Origin: Chitinophagales bacterium
GTDB taxonomy: Bacteria > Bacteroidota > Bacteroidia > Chitinophagales > JADIYW01
Assembly (NCBI GenBank): GCA_020848315.1
Contig: JADLAH010000124.1
Coordinates: 1 to 7,252 of the forward strand
Direction: 5' to 3'
Length of the DNA stretch: 7,252 bases
Below, in pieces: positions 1 through 5,303 of the stretch (position 1 is the stretch's first letter; every line of letters begins with the position of its first letter). The position numbers were made by a program, and so were the translations under genes. The notes below the pieces were generated by a model. That model was not told where the DNA came from. It did not search any database and saw nothing but the letters and a program-made list of their open reading frames with translations.

Positions 1-199
1 GGAAAATGTATTGCTGGCGCAGGAAAATGTCACCATCTCACTTGATCGTTTCCGCCTGAATCAGTCGAATTCATTGGAGATAAAACAAGCGCAAAGCAGC
101 TACGAACAGGCTTTGTATGATGTGATTCTGGCTCGTTATAATGCGAAGCTTGCCGAAATAGAACTGAAGCGGATGAATAATGCGTTGATTGCGGAATAA
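1..199 (+). CDS. TolC-family outer-membrane efflux protein, C-terminal fragment (5' end outside window)
   Basis: The frame starting at base 2 is open from the window edge to a TAA at 197-199 and gives about 65 residues. It is the last helical hairpin of an outer-membrane efflux protein (OEP/TolC family): a helix ending in an Arg-Phe-Arg segment, a short turn (LNQSNSLEI), then a long helix with AQSSYEQALYDVILARYN followed by AEIELKRMNNAL. These match the family pattern of a conserved Arg, a turn, A-Q-x-x-Y-x-x-A, an A-x-Y-N stretch and a final x-E-L-x-R-x-x-G/N-x-L. TolC proteins form the trimeric outer-membrane exit duct of RND/ABC/MFS efflux pumps or type I secretion. The partner pump genes would lie to the left, outside the window, so the substrate cannot be stated. 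The end is natural, not truncated. It converges on ribF with 2 nt between stop codons. Confidence 0.8.
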   Translation, partial: ENVLLAQENVTISLDRFRLNQSNSLEIKQAQSSYEQALYDVILARYNAKLAEIELKRMNNALIAE

Positions 200-201
200 T
201 C

Positions 202-1134
202 TTATAATTGCACGGCGTTTCTGACATCGGTAACATCTTGTGCAATCTGTACTTTCAGTAAATCCCAGCTGTCGTATTTGATTTGCGGCCGGATATAATC
301 CACGAAAATCATGTCGAGCTGTCGGTCGTATAAATCGCCTTCAAAATCGAGAATAAATACTTCTACCGTCAGCTTGCTGTTGTCAAACACAGTTTCTCGG
401 TAGCCTATGCTTAACGCGCCTTTGTAATAACTATCGTTGATGCCGATTTTTACGGCATACACTCCCGAAGCCGGAATCAGTTTATGCGGATTTGCGATAG
501 CGATGTTGGCAGTAGGAAAACCGAGTACGCGACCCACTTTATCGCCGTGCACCACTTTGCCTTTGATGGTAAACGGATGCGCCAGCAAGGTGTTGGCTTC
601 CTGTATTTTTCCATCCAGTAACGCATTGCGCACTTTGGTGGAACTCACCGATAATTCATCAATCGTTTGCGCGGGAATTTCTTCCACGATGTAGCCATAT
701 TTATCCGCGAGGCTGCGCAACAAATGAATATCGCCTTTGCGGTCTTTGCCGAAGCGGTGATCGTACCCTATCACGATGTAGGATGGATGGAAATTTTTAA
801 TCAGAATATCTCTCACATATACTTCCGCATCCATGGAGGCAAACTCCGTGGAAAAAGGCGCAATCACCATATGCTGCAATCCGAATCCGGCGAGCAGATC
901 TTCTTTCTCATCTATTGTGGAAATCAGTTTCAGTCGGTTGTCATCCGGATGCAAAACGAGTCGCGGATGCGGGTCAAAGGTGAGCAGCACGCTTTCACCG
1001 CCAATTGAATCGGCCAGTTCATTCATGCGTTTGATGATCTGCTGATGGCCGAAGTGAACACCGTCGTAGGTGCCGATGGTCAGCACCGCATTTCTGAAAG
1101 CGGGGAGATGGTCAAAATTTCTGTATGCGTGCAT
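202..1134 (-). CDS. ribF: Bifunctional riboflavin kinase / FAD synthetase
   Basis: This 310-residue protein phosphorylates riboflavin to FMN and adenylylates FMN to FAD in the cytoplasm. The N-terminal nucleotidyltransferase half shows GTYDGVHFGH (residues 21-30, the HIGH-like loop), FDPHP (53-57), IGYDHRFGKDRKGD (122-135) and SSTKVRNAL (164-172). The C-terminal kinase half shows GKVVHGDKVGR with LGFPTANI (192-211, the PTAN loop binding Mg-ATP) and VEVFILDFEGDLYD (257-270), where Glu258 is the expected catalytic base. The length is usual for the family. The ATG start fits because V-L-T-I-G then falls at the usual distance. One small oddity is YRETVF near 245-250, where many homologues have an R-P-T motif. 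It is the last gene of the minus-strand operon, 35 nt after truB. No FMN riboswitch is visible, consistent with an internal operon position. The gene order truB-ribF is widespread in bacteria. Confidence 0.96.
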   Translation of the reverse strand: MHAYRNFDHLPAFRNAVLTIGTYDGVHFGHQQIIKRMNELADSIGGESVLLTFDPHPRLVLHPDDNRLKLISTIDEKEDLLAGFGLQHMVIAPFSTEFASMDAEVYVRDILIKNFHPSYIVIGYDHRFGKDRKGDIHLLRSLADKYGYIVEEIPAQTIDELSVSSTKVRNALLDGKIQEANTLLAHPFTIKGKVVHGDKVGRVLGFPTANIAIANPHKLIPASGVYAVKIGINDSYYKGALSIGYRETVFDNSKLTVEVFILDFEGDLYDRQLDMIFVDYIRPQIKYDSWDLLKVQIAQDVTDVRNAVQL

Positions 1135-1169
1135 GAATGTGTGCGCTGATTGCGAGGCAAAAATACGAA

Positions 1170-1892
1170 TTAGTTACTTATCCCGGCATTATCTTTTGTC
1201 GCCTGAATTGCCTGAATCAATTCTTCCACCTGCCACGCGTCTTCCACCGAATATTCTCCGATTTTCTCCCTGCGCAGGCTGTGCAGATACGCGCCGTTGT
1301 GCAGCCGCTGTCCGAAGTCATTGGCCAGACTGCGGATATAAGTGCCTTTGGTGCATTCCACATAAAATGAAATCAGCGGCAGTGCAATATTGGTCAGGTC
1401 AAATTTATGAATCGTGATGGATTTTGCTTTTACTGCTACTTCCTTGCCGGCTCTTGCCAGGTCATAGGCGCGCTTGCCGTCGATTTTTACAGCGGAATGT
1501 GCCGGTGGAAACTGTTCCTGCGTGCCCACGAATGTGGACGCACATTGCACTAAATTATCCTTGCTGATGCCGGAAATATCGAATGTCTGATTGACAGGTC
1601 GTTCCGTATCATAGCATTCGGTGGTGGCACCCAGAAAGATAGTGCCGGTGTATACTTTATCCGCATTCTGAATGCGCTCAATGTCTTTAGTCTTTTTGCC
1701 GGTGCACACAATCAGCAGACCGGTGGCGCGCGGGTCGAGGGTGCCGGCATGGCCGACTTTCAGGTTTTTGCCCCATTGTTTTTTTAAGGCAAACTTCAGT
1801 TTGTTCACGACATCAAAGCTGGTCCAGTCCAGCGGTTTGTCAATCAGCAATACTTCTCCTTCAGCAAAGTTAAAATGGGATTTCTTACTCAT
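1170..1892 (-). CDS. truB: tRNA pseudouridine(55) synthase TruB
   Basis: The 240-residue enzyme isomerises U55 to pseudouridine in the T-psi-C loop of tRNAs. The catalytic motif HAGTLDPRATGLL (48-60) has its nucleophilic Asp at 53. Other family signatures are LLIDKPLDWTSFDVV near the N terminus (15-29), the substrate-stacking Tyr81 in KVYTGTIFLGATT, PPAHSAVKIDGKRAYDLAR (129-147), and CTKGTYIRSLANDFG (180-194) with the conserved Arg187. It ends soon after the catalytic fold (LHSLRREKIGEYSVEDA), so the C-terminal PUA domain of the longer E. coli-type enzyme is absent. That is common in this phylum and I do not treat it as truncation. Its ATG lies 5 nt after the uppP stop, so translation is probably coupled. 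No Shine-Dalgarno sequence is visible. Confidence 0.96.
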   Translation of the reverse strand: MSKKSHFNFAEGEVLLIDKPLDWTSFDVVNKLKFALKKQWGKNLKVGHAGTLDPRATGLLIVCTGKKTKDIERIQNADKVYTGTIFLGATTECYDTERPVNQTFDISGISKDNLVQCASTFVGTQEQFPPAHSAVKIDGKRAYDLARAGKEVAVKAKSITIHKFDLTNIALPLISFYVECTKGTYIRSLANDFGQRLHNGAYLHSLRREKIGEYSVEDAWQVEELIQAIQATKDNAGISN

Positions 1893-1897
1893 GTGAT

Positions 1898-2695
1898 TTA
1901 TTGGATAATGCCCATTTGTAATAACACCAGCACGATGATGCCCAGTGCAATGCGGTACCAGCCGAATAAGCGGAAGCCGTTTTTCTGGAGGAAATGAATG
2001 AAGAATTTAATCGCGAGTGCCGCTACGATAAAGGCCACGATATTGCCGATAGCCAGCAGCATCAGATTCTCTTTGTTGTGCAGGATTTCCGGACTCTCCT
2101 GATAGGTTTTCAGCAGTTTGTAGCCGGTCGCCGCCGCCATGGTAGGCACTGCCAGAAAGAAGGAAAATTCTGCGGCTACATTGCGGCTCAGGTTCTGCTG
2201 CATACCGCCGATGATACTGGCGGCACTGCGGCTCACGCCGGGAATCATCGCCAGACATTGCCAGCAACCGATGATAAATCCTTGTTGGAAACTGATATCT
2301 TTCTCTTCCCTGATGGTGCCTTTCTTGAAAATATTATCGATGAATAAGAGGACAATACCACCCACGAGCAGGCTGACCGCTACCGTCGTCGGACTTTCCA
2401 GCAAGGCGTCTATCTTGTCAGAAAAGAGCTTGCCGAATACCAGTGCCGGAATGACGGCGATGATCAGTTTCAGGTAAAAATGCCATTTTTTGAAATCAAA
2501 GAATTTCTTCCAGTACAAGACCACCACCGACAGGATAGCGCCGAGCTGTATCGCTATTTCAAATAATTTGGTAAAAGCGTCTTTGTGGATGCCCATGAAA
2601 GTACTGGTGAGTATCATGTGGCCGGTAGAGGAGATGGGTAAAAATTCCGTTAATCCCTCCACAATGGCAAGGATAATGGCGTGTATAATATTCAT
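1898..2695 (-). CDS. uppP: Undecaprenyl-diphosphatase (UppP/BacA)
   Basis: This 265-residue integral membrane enzyme dephosphorylates undecaprenyl diphosphate to undecaprenyl phosphate, regenerating the lipid carrier for peptidoglycan and other envelope polymers. Overproduction of family members confers bacitracin resistance. Both family signatures are present: [14 protein letters not shown] (13-26), with the two essential glutamates (13, 17), the serine pair and His26, and PGVSRSAAS (152-160) with the essential Arg156. The second motif has Ala-Ala where E. coli has Gly-Ala, a variant I regard as normal for the phylum. Further markers are [15 protein letters not shown] (45-59), [11 protein letters not shown] and [11 protein letters not shown] (174-184). 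Several hydrophobic helices fill the length, ending near the C terminus ([14 protein letters not shown]). It lies 18 nt after the DUF3098 gene and 5 nt before truB. No frameshift or missing catalytic residue was seen. Confidence 0.96.
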   Translation of the reverse strand: MNIIHAIILAIVEGLTEFLPISSTGHMILTSTFMGIHKDAFTKLFEIAIQLGAILSVVVLYWKKFFDFKKWHFYLKLIIAVIPALVFGKLFSDKIDALLESPTTVAVSLLVGGIVLLFIDNIFKKGTIREEKDISFQQGFIIGCWQCLAMIPGVSRSAASIIGGMQQNLSRNVAAEFSFFLAVPTMAAATGYKLLKTYQESPEILHNKENLMLLAIGNIVAFIVAALAIKFFIHFLQKNGFRLFGWYRIALGIIVLVLLQMGIIQ

Positions 2696-2713
2696 GCTTG
2701 CAGTTTTTTGCGG

Positions 2714-3058
2714 CTATGCCACGTCCTGTTGACTCGGTTTTTTCAAAATCGCCAAGATGATTACACCAAATCCCGACAATACAACAATCGGTGCAAGGGT
2801 AATTCTTCGGAAGGAATAGATTTCCGCTTCGTTAAATACTTTCGGGTCGGTGTTGCCGCCACTCATCAGTACGAATCCGAGGATAATCAGTAATACGCCC
2901 ACCGCGGCAATAATATAATTAGTTTTGTTAAAGAGCAATTCCTGATTTTTGGAATTTTTCAGAAAGCCGCCTTTTGCTGCTGCCGGTTTTGCCGTGGCAG
3001 AAGGTTGTTTCACTTCTGCTGCCGGTTTGGGAGTTGGTTTATTTTTAGCCATAGCCAT
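2714..3058 (-). CDS. DUF3098 family small membrane protein, function unknown
   Basis: This is a 114-residue protein with no assigned biochemical role. The first 32 residues are low-complexity and rich in Lys, Pro and Ala, probably a disordered cytoplasmic tail. Two predicted membrane helices follow (about 47-67, NYIIAAVGVLLIILGFVLM, and about 88-106, LAPIVVLSGFGVIILAIL). Between them is a short conserved-looking loop (65-87) with MSGGNTDPKVFN and YSFRRITLAP. This SGG-x3-DP-x2-FN / S-x-RRIT-x-AP pattern is how I recognise DUF3098. The ATG at 3058 follows the ftsX stop by 3 nt, which implies translational coupling. A second in-frame ATG at 3052 is an equally possible start and would remove two residues. 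Its place between ftsX and uppP suggests an inner-membrane role linked to division or cell-wall synthesis, but that is inference from context. Confidence 0.88.
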   Translation of the reverse strand: MAMAKNKPTPKPAAEVKQPSATAKPAAAKGGFLKNSKNQELLFNKTNYIIAAVGVLLIILGFVLMSGGNTDPKVFNEAEIYSFRRITLAPIVVLSGFGVIILAILKKPSQQDVA

Positions 3059-3061
3059 TTT

Positions 3062-3937
3062 TTAATAGAGTTCGTCCAGTTTTATCTTCAGGTATTTATT
3101 CACCGACAGATAGGTGCTGCTCACGGAAATCAGGATGCCGAAAGTGATTAATCCGATGCCTACCGCCGACAAAGTTACAATATCTGATCCGGTAAGTAAT
3201 ATGGAAAAACGGGAAATTGTCAGATAAATCAGCATTAACAGAAACAGGATGGCGATGCCCGCGCTGACGAGTCCCGAAATGACGGACTTAATCAGATAGG
3301 GTTTAATGATAAACCACTCGGTGGCGCCAATCAGTTGCATACTGCGGATGGTGAAGCGTTGTGAGTACATCATCAGGCGGATGGTGTTGTCGATGATTAA
3401 AAATGCCACCACCAGCATAATCAGACACAGCACCACAATGCCGATGGTAATCGGACGCAGCGTCGTAGCCGTTGTGTTTACCGCCAGGTCGGAATAAAAT
3501 ACTTCCTGCACACCTTCTTGTGCAATCAGGGCGGATTTCACCTCGCGCACAAATTCCGGATTGGAATAATCCGCTTTCAGATTGATGATAAAGGCATCAA
3601 ACAAAGGATTCTCGCCCAGAATTTCGCGGAAGTTCTGACCTAGTTCCTTTTCAAACTGGTCGGCGGCTTCTTCTTTGCTTTTAAAAGTAACTTTCGCGAT
3701 ATATTCCTGTTTTTTCAGGTAGGCGGCAATGGCCTTTTTCTGATCCTCTGTTACCGTATTCTTCAGGTTGAGGTCGATTTGTACACTTTCCTTTATCTGG
3801 TTGATTTGCTTTTGTACCACAAAAACACCAAAAGAGAATAAACCGATTACAAACAAAATCATCGCGATGCTGACAATGGCATACAAAAAGGTAGGTTTGC
3901 GCTTCTTCGGTATTTTTGGTTCTAAATCTTCTGACAT
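3062..3937 (-). CDS. ftsX: FtsX-like cell-division permease
   Basis: The 291-residue protein has FtsX architecture: a cytoplasmic basic N terminus (KKRKP), TM1 at about 17-41, a periplasmic domain at about 42-160, then TM2 (163-188), TM3 (213-241) and TM4 (253-276), with a short C-terminal tail. The family hallmark is the cytoplasmic segment after TM2, NTIRLMMYSQRFTIRSMQLIGAT (184-206) followed by WFIIKPYL. The extracellular domain carries the usual FtsX-ECD pattern, including a K-Q-E-Y-I-A-K-V-x-F-x-S-K-E-E-A stretch (75-91) and a GENPLFDAFIINLK stretch (108-121). FtsX normally pairs with the ATPase FtsE and transmits ATP-driven conformational change to periplasmic peptidoglycan hydrolases at the septum. 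No ftsE is adjacent; the gene upstream is divergent and unrelated, so FtsE must be encoded elsewhere. This is the first gene of the five-gene operon. The start ATG has no Shine-Dalgarno. Confidence 0.93.
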   Translation of the reverse strand: MSEDLEPKIPKKRKPTFLYAIVSIAMILFVIGLFSFGVFVVQKQINQIKESVQIDLNLKNTVTEDQKKAIAAYLKKQEYIAKVTFKSKEEAADQFEKELGQNFREILGENPLFDAFIINLKADYSNPEFVREVKSALIAQEGVQEVFYSDLAVNTTATTLRPITIGIVVLCLIMLVVAFLIIDNTIRLMMYSQRFTIRSMQLIGATEWFIIKPYLIKSVISGLVSAGIAILFLLMLIYLTISRFSILLTGSDIVTLSAVGIGLITFGILISVSSTYLSVNKYLKIKLDELY

Positions 3938-3941
3938 GGAG

Positions 3942-3949
3942 CGAAATTA
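3942..3949 (-). promoter_or_regulatory. Possible -7 element for the ftsX operon
   Basis: On the minus strand TAATTTCG lies 4 nt upstream of the ftsX ATG and matches the Bacteroidota -7 consensus TAnnTTTG at all but one fixed position. I see no TTG at the usual upstream spacing, so the call is weak. If real, the operon transcript would have almost no leader. Other sites in the 78-nt divergent region are possible. Confidence 0.25.
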
Positions 3950-4003
3950 AAGAATTTTTTGTTTAATTAATGCCGTACGTTATTAACAGCCTGTGTGATT
4001 GCG

Positions 4004-4011
4004 TACTTTTG
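4004..4011 (+). promoter_or_regulatory. -7 promoter element (TACTTTTG) of the transglutaminase-like gene
   Basis: TACTTTTG is an exact match to the Bacteroidota primary-sigma -7 consensus TAnnTTTG. It ends 4 nt before the ATG at 4016. With the usual distance from this element to the transcription start, RNA would begin at or next to the AUG, giving a leaderless or near-leaderless mRNA. The -33 region about 20 nt upstream (near 3980) has no clear TTG, so only the -7 box is supported. The element lies inside the longer reading frame that begins with GTG at 3995, which argues against that earlier start. Confidence 0.45.
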
Positions 4012-4015
4012 CCGT

Positions 4016-4681
4016 ATGAAAAACGCACCATTAGGCATTGAATTGTATTTGCACCCGACCTTTTTTGTAGATTCCGAACAACCCGATATTGCCCGGTTTG
4101 TGAAAAATACCATCGGACACGAACTCGACAAAACCAAAATTGCCATTAAATTATACTACGCTGTCCGCGACGGATGGCGCTACAATCCCTACAATATCGA
4201 CCTGAAACACAATGCCATGAAGGCGAGCCACCTTTTCAATCGCGAAAGCAAAAGCGGCTATTGCATTGAAAAAGCCTGTCTCTACATTGCCTGCCTGCGG
4301 GCTGCCGGTATTCCCGCACGATTCTGCTTCTTTGATGTGCGCAACCACATCGGCGTAGAAAAGCTGGTGGAGATCCTGAAAACGGATGTGCTGGTATTTC
4401 ATGCCTGCGCGGAAGTGTACCTGAATGAGAAATGGGTGAAAGCTACACCGGCCTTCAACAAGGAACTCTGCGATTATCTTAAAGTGGCTCCGATGGAATT
4501 TGATGGGATGAATGATTCCATCTTTCAGCAATACGACAGTGAAGGGCATCAGTTTATGGAATACCTGCAGGATTACGGCACTTTCCACGATATCCCGCAC
4601 GATATGTTTGTGAAACGTCTGCACGAAGCCTATCCGCATTTTTTCCGAGAAAGAGAAGATTCCGCTTTCGATCGCCGTTAG
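4016..4681 (+). CDS. Transglutaminase-like superfamily protein
   Basis: The 221-residue protein carries a transglutaminase-like (papain-fold) core. The family pattern G-x-C...L-R-x-x-G-I-P-A-R is visible as SGYCIEKACLYIACLRAAGIPAR (80-102), with Cys83 as the likely nucleophile. The H-A-x-x-E-V-Y-L segment FHACAEVYLNEKW (128-140) supplies His129. The position that normally holds the third catalytic residue (W-x-x-x-D-P-T) reads WVKATPAFN (140-148), so Thr144 aligns with the usual Asp, while PAFN and the following LEFDG-like stretch (here MEFDG, 160-164) look conserved. There is no signal peptide, so it is probably cytoplasmic. The substrate is unknown; relatives may be proteases, amidases or non-catalytic. 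I chose ATG 4016 over the in-frame GTG at 3995 because the promoter -7 box overlaps the extension. It is divergent from ftsX; the next gene begins 92 nt downstream. Confidence 0.82.
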   Translation: MKNAPLGIELYLHPTFFVDSEQPDIARFVKNTIGHELDKTKIAIKLYYAVRDGWRYNPYNIDLKHNAMKASHLFNRESKSGYCIEKACLYIACLRAAGIPARFCFFDVRNHIGVEKLVEILKTDVLVFHACAEVYLNEKWVKATPAFNKELCDYLKVAPMEFDGMNDSIFQQYDSEGHQFMEYLQDYGTFHDIPHDMFVKRLHEAYPHFFREREDSAFDRR

Positions 4682-4695
4682 AAAAATGGGATAAA

Positions 4696-4713
4696 ATCAT
4701 ATGCTTATATGAT
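4696..4713. repeat. Short AT-rich inverted repeat between two plus-strand genes
   Basis: ATCATAT (4696-4702) and ATATGAT (4707-4713) are perfect 7-nt inverted arms around the 4-nt spacer GCTT, 14 nt after the transglutaminase-like stop. A T-run (4726-4731) follows 12 nt later. It could be a weak hairpin at the 3' end of the upstream gene or an operator ahead of the next one. The arms are almost all A/T, so it may also be chance. Confidence 0.3.
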
Positions 4714-4744
4714 ATTTGTCATGGATTTTTTATCAAAAAAGATT

Positions 4745-4752
4745 CAACTTTG
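4745..4752 (+). promoter_or_regulatory. Possible -7 element (CAACTTTG) of the coiled-coil protein gene
   Basis: CAACTTTG differs from TAnnTTTG only in the first base and ends 21 nt before the ATG at 4774, giving a plausible leader of about 17 nt. A TTTG at 4715-4718 could serve as the -33 element, but the spacing of 26 nt is longer than usual. The leader is A-rich and has no Shine-Dalgarno sequence, as is typical for the phylum. Confidence 0.4.
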
Positions 4753-4773
4753 CCATAAATAAACAACAAAATT

Positions 4774-5157
4774 ATGGCTGAGCAAAAGTACCTGACGGAA
4801 TTACACCACGAACACAGAGAATGGCAGAATGTATTGTCTTTCTATGCTGAAGATATTCAAACCATGCGCAAACGCCTCACGGAAGTGGCCGGCAAAAATA
4901 CGGATCGTGAAATGCACGGTTGGGTGGAACGCTTTGAAAATAAACTGATTATTCAGGAAGAGCAGATTGATATCCTGAAACACGATATCAATGAATGCGA
5001 AAGCAAACTGCAGGAAAATGTGGAAAATAATCCGGTGGCTTCCGACCGCAGAAAAATAGATGACCATGCCGAAATGAGAGAGCGTTTCCAGACTTTTGAA
5101 CTGCTCTTCAATAAATTGCGCAAGGACCTTAATGCATTCGTTGCAAAATGGATGTAA
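4774..5157 (+). CDS. Hypothetical helical, probably coiled-coil protein
   Basis: I do not recognise a named family in this 127-residue protein. It is highly charged, has no signal peptide or membrane segment, and looks almost entirely alpha-helical. Helix 1 spans about 5-40 (LHHEHREWQNVLSFYAEDI then MRKRLTEVAGKNT). Helix 2 spans about 43-86 (WVERFENKLIIQEEQIDIL then KHDINECESKLQEN), with hydrophobic residues at heptad-like spacing. A short NNPVASDRR linker follows, and helix 3 (about 94-125) has FQTFELLFNKLRKDLNAFVAKWM at the end. This suggests a soluble antiparallel helical bundle or oligomer. The only cysteine is Cys75. It has its own likely promoter and is followed within 30 nt by a strong terminator, so it is probably monocistronic. 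Coding is supported by an ATG start, consistent composition and the terminator placement. Its neighbours do not indicate a role. Confidence 0.8.
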   Translation: MAEQKYLTELHHEHREWQNVLSFYAEDIQTMRKRLTEVAGKNTDREMHGWVERFENKLIIQEEQIDILKHDINECESKLQENVENNPVASDRRKIDDHAEMRERFQTFELLFNKLRKDLNAFVAKWM

Positions 5158-5183
5158 TTATTTGATTTTTCGATGATGTTTGT

Positions 5184-5210
5184 ACCTCAGCCTTGTGCTG
5201 AGGTTTTTTT
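5184..5210 (+). terminator. Rho-independent terminator after the coiled-coil protein gene
   Basis: ACCTCAGC (5184-5191) pairs perfectly with GCTGAGGT (5197-5204) around the 5-nt loop CTTGT, and the stem runs straight into a T-tract (5204-5210). It begins 26 nt after the stop codon of the gene at 4774-5157. It isolates that gene from leuS, which therefore needs its own promoter in 5211-5303. This is the clearest terminator in the window. Confidence 0.92.
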
Positions 5211-5261
5211 ATTGTAACACAAGCATAAAATTTCCGGTAAATGTATTTACGCTTCTTTTGT

Positions 5262-5269
5262 TAACTTTA
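5262..5269 (+). promoter_or_regulatory. Possible -7 element for leuS
   Basis: TAACTTTA matches TAnnTTTG except at the last base and would give a leader of about 30 nt before the leuS ATG. A second candidate, TTCTTTTG at 5253-5260, also has one mismatch. Neither has a convincing -33 TTG at normal spacing. A promoter is expected here because the terminator just upstream ends the previous transcript. Confidence 0.3.
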
Positions 5270-5303
5270 CGTGCTATTTTTTACAGATTAATTTTTACCG
5301 AAT

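Noticed and set aside
437..1008. Plus-strand open frames (437-694 and 667-1008) opposite ribF.
   Set aside because: RibF motifs are dense on the minus strand. These frames are Cys/Ser/Arg-rich shadows with no family resemblance.
1135..1169. A possible FMN riboswitch ahead of ribF.
   Set aside because: The gap is only 35 nt, too short for an RFN element, and ribF is internal to an operon.
1170..1250. truB as a truncated gene because it lacks a PUA domain.
   Set aside because: The catalytic core is complete and ends at a natural position. Short TruB proteins are usual in this phylum.
1994..2477. Plus-strand frames opposite uppP, and a minus-strand frame at 2007-2267 overlapping it in another phase.
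   Set aside because: They are shadows of uppP, whose two catalytic signatures are intact in the chosen frame.
3995..4015. An in-frame GTG start giving the transglutaminase-like protein seven more residues.
   Set aside because: The extension overlaps an exact TAnnTTTG promoter box, and the ATG at 4016 gives a normal-looking N terminus.
3971..4016. A 7-nt direct repeat TGCCGTA (3971-3977 and 4010-4016) and short palindromes TTAATTAA (3963-3970) and CGTACG (3974-3979) in the divergent intergenic region.
   Set aside because: They are short enough to arise by chance in 78 nt. One copy overlaps the start codon, and there is no symmetric operator arrangement.
4151..4639. A 162-codon open frame on the minus strand opposite the transglutaminase-like gene.
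   Set aside because: It is fully inside a gene with clear catalytic-fold motifs on the plus strand, and has no promoter or plausible domain.
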